In this document: positions 57,235-64,000 of the stretch, in pieces
How positions within the stretch are numbered: position 1 is the stretch's first letter
Layout: every line of letters begins with the position of its first letter
Assembly: GCF_963663625.1 (NCBI RefSeq)
Contig: NZ_OY760438.1
Span: 310,001 to 374,000 of the forward strand
Length of the DNA: 64,000 bases
Direction of reading: 5' to 3'
Origin: an uncultured Ilyobacter sp.
Lineage (GTDB): Bacteria; Fusobacteriota; Fusobacteriia; Fusobacteriales; Fusobacteriaceae
Program-made: the position numbers and the translations under genes
The notes under the pieces: generated by a model
The model's input: the letters and a program-made list of their open reading frames with translations, nothing else
Databases searched by the model: none
What the model was told of the DNA's origin: nothing

Positions 57235-57810
57235 ATGAATATGATTTCTTTAGAGGCTATGAAGGGTATCTGTTATTTTTACGGCGTTTTTAGTCTTGTA
57301 GCGCAGTTTAGCCTTTCTCCAGAAAAGACTCCCACTTGGCTCATTACAGTTGTCTCATTTTTCTCGGTGGCAATATTTACCTTCATAATGCTGAGATTCA
57401 AAGAGGAGCTCAACAGACGTCTCGATAGCATAAAAATGGACAGGGTTATAATAATGATGGTCTATCTTTCCATTGCTGTCTATGGGACATCTCTTTTGGG
57501 AAGGACCTATCCAAAAAGTGTCGTTTATATTCAGCTTTTCCTGGGTATAGGGGGTATTATTTTAGATATTATCTATGCCATTTTTTTAAAAAATCTTGAT
57601 GCTCCGCTGGAAAAGCTCGAAAAGGTAAAAAGCCTGAGACTTTACAGCAACTGTATTCTCGCGGCAATATTCATGATATTTACAATAGTTGGGATTATTT
57701 TTGCAGTATTTCTAATAAGCCTAAGCTATTTTATTCTTGGAAATATTTTTATGGAAATGAGCTATTTAGAAGATATAGAGGATTTGGAGGAGGAGAATTT
57801 AGAGAACTAA
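57235..57810 (+). CDS. Unknown membrane protein, paralogue A
   Basis: 191 residues with about five hydrophobic segments (about 10-25, 37-52, 69-84, 95-112, 138-165) and an acidic C-terminal tail. No family recognised. It is clearly a paralogue of the next gene: shared FTFIMLRFKEELN, KLDAP/NLDAP, LYSNCIL and FLISLSYFILG. GGAGGG precedes the ATG. The pair is transcribed together. Confidence 0.75.
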   Translation: MNMISLEAMKGICYFYGVFSLVAQFSLSPEKTPTWLITVVSFFSVAIFTFIMLRFKEELNRRLDSIKMDRVIIMMVYLSIAVYGTSLLGRTYPKSVVYIQLFLGIGGIILDIIYAIFLKNLDAPLEKLEKVKSLRLYSNCILAAIFMIFTIVGIIFAVFLISLSYFILGNIFMEMSYLEDIEDLEEENLEN

Positions 57811-57837
57811 GAATGTTATTTTTAAGGTGGGATTTTT

Positions 57838-58386
57838 ATGAAAGAGATATCTCTTAGTGTGATGAAGCAAATATGCTTTTTTTATGGAGGATATAACCTT
57901 GTTCTTCAGTCCCTCCAGATAACCAAAGAATCACAGAGACCCTCTTTTTGGTTTATAGCCACAGGGACATTTTTTTCCGCTTTGATTTTTACCTTTATAA
58001 TGCTTAGATTTAAAGAGGAACTCAATAAAAAACTTCACAGTTTCAAAATGAATAAAATAATAAATCTGATGATATGCTTGACCATTGCAGGGCATGGGGG
58101 AATGATCTTGGCAAAAGCCTACCCTCTGCAGCTTTTCTGGTTTCAGCTGATACTCGGAGTAGGAGACCTCATTCTGCTGGTAATTTACGCAGTTTTTTTA
58201 AAAAAATTGGATGCCCCACAGGAATTGGTGGGAAAATTGAAAGACCTCCCCCTATACAGCAACTGTATACTGATGGCTGTCATCATGGCTGTGAGCCTGG
58301 TGGGGATAGTAATATCTATTTTCCTTATAAGTCTTAGTTATTTTATATTAGGAGAGATCTTTGTTGACCTGGAGGAGATAAGGTGA
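57838..58386 (+). CDS. Unknown membrane protein, paralogue B
   Basis: 182 residues, same topology as paralogue A with which it shares the motifs listed there; it lacks most of the acidic tail. It lies 27 nt downstream, so the two arose by tandem duplication. Its stop codon TGA ends on the first base of repeat copy 1. Confidence 0.75.
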   Translation: MKEISLSVMKQICFFYGGYNLVLQSLQITKESQRPSFWFIATGTFFSALIFTFIMLRFKEELNKKLHSFKMNKIINLMICLTIAGHGGMILAKAYPLQLFWFQLILGVGDLILLVIYAVFLKKLDAPQELVGKLKDLPLYSNCILMAVIMAVSLVGIVISIFLISLSYFILGEIFVDLEEIR

Positions 58387-58883
58387 ATTATTGAATTTAT
58401 CGGGATTCGTTACTTTTCTCTTGAAAGAAAAGCACCCCAAGGGTATTTCCTCCCTCTGGTCAGGGCATAACCAAAAGTTCAAGGATTTTCAAATGTCTAG
58501 TAAGTATATGTTTCTTTTAACGCCTTTGTGAGCTACAGTCCTCGGTTCCCTGCGGAACTTATTCTGTAGGACGGCTGAGTGCAGGTTCTTTCCTGTATAA
58601 GCCCTGCGACTTGAAAATCCAAAAAACATAAAAAATAATATCAGCCTTAATAAAAAGCATGCGCATAGTTATTCCTTAATTTATCGTTTTAAAAAGGTTT
58701 TGAATCTTTCGGTTATTCTTAACGCTGATTTTGTTATAGCGATGGAAATAGGATAAAAAACTTCTCGCAAAAGAAAGTATTAAGGTTTTGTTATTATTCG
58801 TGTTAATTTTTTTGCCTTTTATTTATTTTCATTCGTGACAAAATCTTTTGACTCTAATATTCTTGTAAATTCAGTAATTTATT
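58386..58883 (+). repeat. ~500-bp noncoding repeat, copy 1
   Basis: Nearly identical to 60957-61469 over its whole length. The ends are imperfect inverted repeats: AATTATTGAATTTAT on the left, AATTACTGAATTTAC reading inward from the right. It begins at the stop codon of the preceding gene. Unlike copy 2 it has a 35-nt insert (58430 region, CACCCCAAGG...) that splits a hairpin arm, and it lacks a 50-nt segment. Apart from the indels I count about two substitutions. An internal stem GGATTTTCAA (58483-58492) with TTGAAAATCC (58611-58620) encloses ~120 nt. Confidence 0.88.
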
Positions 58884-58914
58884 TAAAACATAGATTATAA
58901 CTAATATTTATTAG

Positions 58915-58947
58915 AGAAAGCCTATGAAATAGGTTTTCTTTTTTTTA
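58915..58947 (+). terminator. Terminator downstream of repeat copy 1
   Basis: AGAAAGCCTAT (58915-58925) pairs with ATAGGTTTTCT (58929-58939) over GAA and leads into eight T residues. It is probably the original terminator of the two membrane-protein genes, now ~530 nt past their last stop. Confidence 0.85.
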
Positions 58948-58981
58948 TTTCCCGTGTAAAATTAGTTAGGGTGATAATTTT

Positions 58982-60955
58982 ATGAGAAGAGTTATTTTAG
59001 GAGAAACTGGAAGTGGTAAAACAGAAAATGCAATCAAAAGATACTGCCGTATGTTGTCAGACGGAATAAGCTCTAATGATATTCTGGTCCTTGTAGCCAA
59101 CAGGACAGAGAGAATAAAATGGATGAAAAATGTGGATTTCAAGGTGGCGTCACAGCTTAGAATTTTTTCATACTTTGGATTTATTCAGAGGGAGTTGAAG
59201 CTGTTCTGGCCTTTGGTTTTGAAGGAGTGCAGACTCATAAAAAAACATGAGATCGAACCTGTTTTTATGCATTATGAGGCATCCCAAAGTCTTATGTCCA
59301 AAACAGTTGAATTTTATAGAAAAAAAGATTACCTCAAAGGAATTATAAGCAGTGACGAAGAAATAGCTAGGAAGCTCTTATCAAACATCACAGGAGCCTC
59401 CCTGTCTAACACAAGTTATAAAAAAATAGGAGAGAGGATTTTTAGGAGTAAAACAGAAGAAGAACAGCTGGGAGTTGAATTTTACAAGGAGATGAATGAG
59501 ATAACGGTGAGATACATAGAGAGGATATTGGAAGAGGGCATTGTAGACAACGCCGTATCCATATACCTTTATTTCAACTATCTTTTGAAAGATGAAAAAT
59601 ATCTGGAATATCTTCAAGAGAACATAAAATATCTCGTAGTAGATAATCTAGAGAACGGATCCATATCCCAAGCTGACTTCATAATGGAGCTCTCTAAATG
59701 GGTGAAAGGAAGCATACTTTATTATAATACTGATGGTTCCTACGGGATATATCAGTTTTCTAGAAACTACATGGAAAAAGAACTGCTTCCGAATTTTCAG
59801 GAAGAGAGGCTGGGAAAAAATGAAAATTCAGAAAAATTCAGAGAATTTACAGATACCCTTTCAAAAAATCTGATGCTGGACACTGGAGAAAGGGCTGAAA
59901 ACTCCGACATCAAAACGGATCTTGAAAATGAGTTCAGAAGCAAAGAAGATAAAAAAGTTTTGAGACTTGTGGCAGAACTTTTGGAGAAGGGAGTTCCAGG
60001 AAATGAAATATCCGTAATAACACCTAGATACAACGTGACTTTGGATTTTGGGCTTTCTAGAATATCTGAAAAAAATAAAATAAAATACCTCTATACTTCT
60101 AAAAATGATAAGGTCACAGACAATCCATATGTATTTGCCTTGGCTGTTTTCGCAGTGGTTTTTTACAGGTTTGAAAAAATCAGGATAAATTATGATGAGA
60201 TGAAGGTGTTTATAAATATAATCCTTCAGATGGATCTCATAAGTTCCGCTCTTTTGGCAGACTACCTGTCCAAAAGAGATTACAGATTGGAGAGCATAGA
60301 GGACAAGCAGCTTATGAGAAGGCTTCCTTTGGTTAAAATAGAGGAGTACAACAGCATGGTGGAATTTATAAAATCCATGGACAGGGATACGCCGATAAAC
60401 CAGTTTTTCACATCGGTATATCTGGAGTACTTCGTAGGTAGAAGTGACGATGCCAAGGATATAAAGGCGTGTAGGGAACTCATGGATTCGTCAGAGGATT
60501 TTATAAGGGTCATGGAAAGTTTTCAGATGCTAAAAGATGCAAATTATGAGTTTATAAAATTCATAAGGGAGGGGGCTAAGACGACACCTACTTTAGAGGA
60601 TATAGGGGTCAAATTAGAGGGAGGATATATGTCTCTGTCCACTCCGGGAAGCTTTATAGGAACAGGTAGAAAAAGCGAGATACTTATATTGACTGATGTA
60701 AGAAATCCCCTATATACACTAAAAAGCTATAATGAATTTCAAAACTTGTGGTCTTTGAATAAGGACTGGCCTTTAGGCAGGGTTTTTACAGGAGAGGATG
60801 AGCTTCAGATGGAGAAACTAGACCTGGATGCAGTTATAAAAAGGCTTTTTAGAAGCGTAACGGGAGAGATATATTTATTTGGGACGGTCTATTCAGGCAG
60901 AGGTATGGAGCAGCACAGTCTTCTTTATGATGCACTTTTGAGGACATTGGGTTAG
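58982..60955 (+). CDS. UvrD-like superfamily 1 helicase-related protein
   Basis: Protein of 657 residues. It begins with a P-loop GETGSGKTENAIKRY (about residues 7-21) and motif Ia-like LVLVANRTERIKW, as in SF1 UvrD/Rep enzymes. The place of motif II reads YLVVDNLENGSISQADF (about 219-235) instead of D-E-x-Q-D. The C-terminal half has an SF1-type PIVLLD-like SEILILTDVRNP and a VTGEIYLFG strand but lacks a clear motif VI. It may be a translocase or an inactive helicase-like nuclease partner. The gene is flanked by the two ~500-bp repeats. Confidence 0.7.
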   Translation: MRRVILGETGSGKTENAIKRYCRMLSDGISSNDILVLVANRTERIKWMKNVDFKVASQLRIFSYFGFIQRELKLFWPLVLKECRLIKKHEIEPVFMHYEASQSLMSKTVEFYRKKDYLKGIISSDEEIARKLLSNITGASLSNTSYKKIGERIFRSKTEEEQLGVEFYKEMNEITVRYIERILEEGIVDNAVSIYLYFNYLLKDEKYLEYLQENIKYLVVDNLENGSISQADFIMELSKWVKGSILYYNTDGSYGIYQFSRNYMEKELLPNFQEERLGKNENSEKFREFTDTLSKNLMLDTGERAENSDIKTDLENEFRSKEDKKVLRLVAELLEKGVPGNEISVITPRYNVTLDFGLSRISEKNKIKYLYTSKNDKVTDNPYVFALAVFAVVFYRFEKIRINYDEMKVFINIILQMDLISSALLADYLSKRDYRLESIEDKQLMRRLPLVKIEEYNSMVEFIKSMDRDTPINQFFTSVYLEYFVGRSDDAKDIKACRELMDSSEDFIRVMESFQMLKDANYEFIKFIREGAKTTPTLEDIGVKLEGGYMSLSTPGSFIGTGRKSEILILTDVRNPLYTLKSYNEFQNLWSLNKDWPLGRVFTGEDELQMEKLDLDAVIKRLFRSVTGEIYLFGTVYSGRGMEQHSLLYDALLRTLG

Positions 60956-60956
60956 A

Positions 60957-61469
60957 AATTATTGAATTTATCGGGATTCGTTACTTTTCTCTTGAAAGAA
61001 AAGTAACCAAAAGTTCAAGGATTTTCAAATGTCTAGTAAGTATATATTTCTTTTAACGCCTTTGTGAGCTACAGTCCTCGGTTCCCTGCTCATCCACTGG
61101 ATAAGGTGTTTCATAGTCGCTACCGCTCCTTGAACTCCCTTAACTTATTCTGTAGGACGGCTGAGTGCAGGTTCTTTCCTGTATAAGCCCTGCGACTTGA
61201 AAATCCAAAAAACATAAAAAATAATATCAGCCTTAATAAAAAGCATGCGCATAGTTATTCCTTAATTTATCGTTTTAAAAAGGTTTTGAATCTTTCGGTT
61301 ATTCTTAACGCTGATTTTGTTATAGCGATGGAAATAGGATAAAAAACCTCTCGCAAAAGAAAGTATTAAGGTTTTGTTATTATTCGTGTTAATTTTTTTG
61401 CCTTTTATTTATTTTCATTCGTGACAAAATCTTTTGACTCTAATATTCTTGTAAATTCAGTAATTTATT
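60957..61469 (+). repeat. ~500-bp noncoding repeat, copy 2
   Basis: Second copy, same orientation, starting 2 nt after the helicase-like stop codon. Here the first hairpin is intact: GTTACTTTTCT pairs with AGAAAAGTAAC over CTTGAA. It carries a segment (from about 61090, TCATCCACTGG...) absent from copy 1. The long-range stem is 61019-61028 with 61197-61206. No open frame in it looks real. Confidence 0.88.
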
Positions 61470-61471
61470 GT

Positions 61472-61516
61472 TAAAAATAAAAGAAGCTCTTAGGATATTT
61501 ATTTCCAAGAGCCTCT
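61472..61516 (-). terminator. Terminator of the coiled-coil gene
   Basis: On the minus strand GAGGCTCTTGG pairs with CCTAAGAGCTTC (61483-61494 and 61505-61515), followed by TTTTATTTTT. It lies directly next to repeat copy 2 and may also end the helicase transcript. Confidence 0.8.
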
Positions 61517-61520
61517 TTTT

Positions 61521-62630
61521 CTATATTCTTCTATGGTTATTATACTCTTCTAGTATGTCTTTGAATTTTGCCACATGATCATCTGAAAACCCCTCCTGGG
61601 TCAGAACATCAAATTCAAAATTATCAAGGTCGGCGGCAAATTCCATATAGTTGTCACTAAAATAATTTAAAAGTTTTCTCTGTCGGCTGAAAATTTTTGA
61701 GAGTTTATCTCCCTTGTAGAGGTATGTTTTTATTTCCCAACTAGCTTTTCCTGAGAAGTAATCCTCGAGAATTTTTGATGCAGTTTCTATATTTTTAAAC
61801 CCTTCTCCTAAAATTTCAACAAGAGCCTTTTCTTTAAGTTCCCTTACTAAAGAAAACCCCATTTCAATAAGAGCAGTTTTGATTTCTGAAAATTTTGATG
61901 CTGAAAAAAGCTCTTCTATAGGGAGCTTGTACCTGACTTCCTCAGATTTTGGACTGAGGGCCTTTCCTAGTCTTTCCTTAAAGTCTTCTGCCATAGACTC
62001 CTTATGAGAGATCTCAGATTCCAGGGAATTTATTTTTTCTCTCTGCTCACCACACAACTTATTTAAAGAATCGATCTTGAGTTTCATCTCTTCTAGTTCA
62101 TCTTTGGAAATAAAAAAATCCCCTAGGATCTGCATCTGGTTTCCTTCGCCTTTCAGCTCATTCAAACGGTCTATTTTTTCTTTCAGCTCATTTTTGACTT
62201 CCTCTTTGGAAAGTTTTAGATTTTGATTTTCACCCTCTATGAGCCTGAAATTATCTGAAAGCTGTAAATATTGGGTTTTAATTTTCTGATTTTCTTTTTT
62301 CAGAAACTCAATTTCCTCTATAAATTTTTTGTGACCGGTTTTCAGGTCCTTCAAATTTTTTTCCAGTTCACTCTTGGAATTTTTAAGTTCGAGAATATGG
62401 TTGGAGAGTTCAAGATTCTTCTGATTTTTATTTTTTAAATTTTTATCTAATATCTCGAGCTGTTTTAGATCTATTCTTACTTTTTGCTTCTCGTTGATGA
62501 GCTCTTCTTTCATCTGGTTGATGATCTGGTTTCTCTCTTCAATGATGCTGTTTAGAATATTTACCTCGCTTATCTCTTCATTTCTTTTGTTATTAAAGAG
62601 ATTTCCAAAAAAACTTTCTTTTTTAGACAT
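61521..62630 (-). CDS. Coiled-coil protein of unknown function
   Basis: 369 residues from the ATG preceded by GGAGG at 6 nt. Residues about 25-230 are a long heptad-rich coiled coil (Lys/Glu/Leu-rich, SMC-like). The last ~130 residues form a separate helical domain with no motif I recognise. There is no signal peptide or membrane segment. Single gene. I cannot assign a function; cell-structure or scaffold roles are common for such proteins. Confidence 0.72.
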   Translation of the reverse strand: MSKKESFFGNLFNNKRNEEISEVNILNSIIEERNQIINQMKEELINEKQKVRIDLKQLEILDKNLKNKNQKNLELSNHILELKNSKSELEKNLKDLKTGHKKFIEEIEFLKKENQKIKTQYLQLSDNFRLIEGENQNLKLSKEEVKNELKEKIDRLNELKGEGNQMQILGDFFISKDELEEMKLKIDSLNKLCGEQREKINSLESEISHKESMAEDFKERLGKALSPKSEEVRYKLPIEELFSASKFSEIKTALIEMGFSLVRELKEKALVEILGEGFKNIETASKILEDYFSGKASWEIKTYLYKGDKLSKIFSRQRKLLNYFSDNYMEFAADLDNFEFDVLTQEGFSDDHVAKFKDILEEYNNHRRI

Positions 62631-62894
62631 AATCTGCCTCCAAAACATATAGATTCTATCAATATAGATTATAGTTTATTTTCTTTAAAAGTTCAAATAA
62701 ACGGGATTAAATTTTCAGATGATTGTTCTATATTTCAAGCTAAATTTAGTAGGCATATTATTTTCAAAGGATTTATTTGATGCGTAGGTTCATAATTTTT
62801 TTAAGTTGATAGGATAATAAATGCCTATATCAATTGTAAAGATGGGATGTAAATGGTATAATTTATAGGTATTTGAGTTTTATAGGGGTGAAAA

Positions 62895-63980
62895 ATGCTG
62901 AGCAAAATAAATAGAAGGTTCCAGGATTGGGCAAGGCCTAAAAGACTTTCCATAGGAAGATACCTTTGGGATCGTAAAAAGAATAAAATTGATAAAATTG
63001 ATATGGGTAAAGTAAAAAAAATATTGTTTTTGAGATATGATGGTAAGATAGGGGATATGATCATAAATACTTTTATGTTTCGAGAAATAAAAAAAGTATA
63101 CCCTGATATTGAAATCGCTGTAGTTGCTCGTGGTGCCAATAGACAGATAATAGAAAATAACCCAAATGTAGATAAAATATATGAATATGATAAAAGCAAT
63201 AAAAAGTTAAAAAAACTTTCTGAGGAGATAAGAAAAGAGAACTATGATCTTTTGATTGATTTTTCAGAGATGCTGAGAGTGAAACAGATGAAGTTTATTA
63301 ACCTTTGTAGGGCCAGGCAGAATATGGGAATAAATAAAAAAGAATGGAATCTTTTTGATATAAATATAGATTATAAAGAGGATAAAAAGCATATTACAAA
63401 CAGATATGCTGAAGTGCTAAAGTTAATGGGCATAGATAAAGCTGATCTTTCTTATGATATTTACCTAACAGAGAAACAAGAAAATTTAGGTAAAAGTTTT
63501 CGAGAAAGCATACCCGAGAAAAATCTATTTGCTTTAAATCCTTATGGTGCCAGTAAATATAGGACTTTTAACAGAGAAAAAATATTAGAAATAGGAAAAA
63601 AAATTTTGGGTGATTCAGAAAGTGCATTAACTTTTATTTTTTCACCAGAAAAGAAAAAAGAGGTAGAAATAATTGCAAAAGAACTAGGTGAAAGAGTCTA
63701 CCTCTGTGAAGAAATAAAAGGTATAATGGACTCGGCAGCTATCCTGAAGTATTCAGACCTGATAATTACAACAGATACCTCTATAGTTCATCTGGGAGTT
63801 GCACTAGATAAGAATATGATCGCCGTTTATAGAAGTGACGAAGGGACGGGAGAATACAACAGTATAGTTTGGGGTCCTAATTCAGACAAGGTAAGGATGA
63901 TATACTCTGAGCCAAATTTTATAGAGGGTGAAGAGGCAGATATAAACAAATTTAAATTTGAAATTGTGGAGGAAGTATGA
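62895..63980 (+). CDS. Family 9 glycosyltransferase (heptosyltransferase-like)
   Basis: Probably adds a sugar to LPS or another surface glycan at the inner membrane. 361 residues. A Lys/Arg-rich N-terminus precedes KKILFLRYDGKIGDMIINTFMFREIKKVYP (about 41-70), the family start with the Gly-Asp loop. Later come FALNPYGASKYRTF, the GT9 donor-site strand, and LIITTDTSIVHLGVALDK (about 297-314), the D-T-x-x-x-H-x-A motif. This supports a Gram-negative envelope. It overlaps the next gene by 4 nt (ATGA). Confidence 0.87.
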   Translation: MLSKINRRFQDWARPKRLSIGRYLWDRKKNKIDKIDMGKVKKILFLRYDGKIGDMIINTFMFREIKKVYPDIEIAVVARGANRQIIENNPNVDKIYEYDKSNKKLKKLSEEIRKENYDLLIDFSEMLRVKQMKFINLCRARQNMGINKKEWNLFDINIDYKEDKKHITNRYAEVLKLMGIDKADLSYDIYLTEKQENLGKSFRESIPEKNLFALNPYGASKYRTFNREKILEIGKKILGDSESALTFIFSPEKKKEVEIIAKELGERVYLCEEIKGIMDSAAILKYSDLIITTDTSIVHLGVALDKNMIAVYRSDEGTGEYNSIVWGPNSDKVRMIYSEPNFIEGEEADINKFKFEIVEEV

Positions 63981-64000
63981 AAAAAAAACTATACACTTTA
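63977..64000 (+). CDS. Start of a further gene, truncated by window end
   Basis: The ATG overlaps the preceding stop in ATGA, with GGAGGAAGT just upstream, and opens MKKKLYTL. Only eight codons are visible. The tight coupling suggests another glycan-synthesis gene. Confidence 0.7.

Noticed and set aside
58074..58337. 87-codon plus-strand frame inside membrane paralogue B
   Set aside because: It is an overlapping shadow frame of a gene whose paralogue is conserved in the other frame.
58386..61469. Composite transposon carrying the helicase-like gene
   Set aside because: The flanking repeats have no transposase and no matching target duplications outside, and each lies after a stop codon in the same way, so independent placement or duplication is more likely than a composite element.
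62825..63199. 124-codon minus-strand frame opposite the GT9 gene
   Set aside because: It is antisense to the conserved N-terminal motif of the glycosyltransferase and has no ribosome-binding site.

Overview
The window looks like a low-GC Gram-negative anaerobe of the phylum Fusobacteriota, most like the marine Ilyobacter/Propionigenium group. I infer this from the 16S rRNA sequence style, a Na+-NQR gene set, a ferredoxin-type 2-oxoacid oxidoreductase, methionine gamma-lyase, signal-peptide and LPS-type genes, and strong Shine-Dalgarno sites with intrinsic terminators. Species identity could not be searched.

Layout. 1-1017 is the 3' part of a phosphofructokinase. 1065-5391 (minus) is a Na+-translocating NADH:quinone oxidoreductase operon nqrBCDEF plus an unknown gene; no nqrA is present. 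5628-10720 is an rRNA operon (16S-23S-5S, no spacer tRNA) with tandem promoters and processing stems. 11073-14208 is the oxidative pentose-phosphate operon gnd-zwf-pgl. It converges, through a 42-bp palindrome that holds both stop codons, on a minus-strand pair: a cyclic-nucleotide-binding protein and a predicted exported nickel superoxide dismutase. Then come clpB (with CIRCE operator), guaB (with a guanine-class riboswitch and terminator), a Na/Pi cotransporter and a decayed adenylate-forming ligase gene.

22334-29676 is a complete Bat (aerotolerance-type) operon: MoxR ATPase, DUF58, an anchored protein, BatA, BatB, BatC, BatD. Its terminator has been split by an IS256-family element with an 8-bp target duplication. 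hflX follows, then galE carrying an 8-G tract that shifts its frame. A relic of the same IS family lies just beyond. 33878-41475 links a four-subunit 2-oxoacid:ferredoxin oxidoreductase, an NhaC antiporter, methionine gamma-lyase and a divergent MocR regulator, which suggests methionine or 2-oxobutyrate fermentation. Next are a GNAT protein, a periplasmic FMN-binding-like protein, adenosine deaminase and a nine-tRNA operon.

46372-55389 is the most intriguing block. It holds a TVP38 membrane protein, a CCG Fe-S protein, two transferases of the rSAM/selenodomain-associated families, an aberrant APH-like kinase, a nucleoside hydrolase, a YnjB/YnjC/YnjC/YnjD-type ABC importer and a broken CDP-alcohol phosphatidyltransferase. 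It resembles an expanded version of the poorly understood E. coli ydjX-ynjF region. I infer uptake and processing of a nucleoside-like or alcohol-like compound.

The last part holds a PNP oxidase-like protein, a small alarmone synthetase, two tandem paralogous membrane proteins, a UvrD-like helicase with an atypical motif II, a coiled-coil protein and a GT9 glycosyltransferase. Two nearly identical ~500-bp noncoding repeats sit in the same orientation directly after the stop codons of two different genes here. They have near-inverted ends and internal hairpins, and look like a mobile or structured 3'-UTR element.
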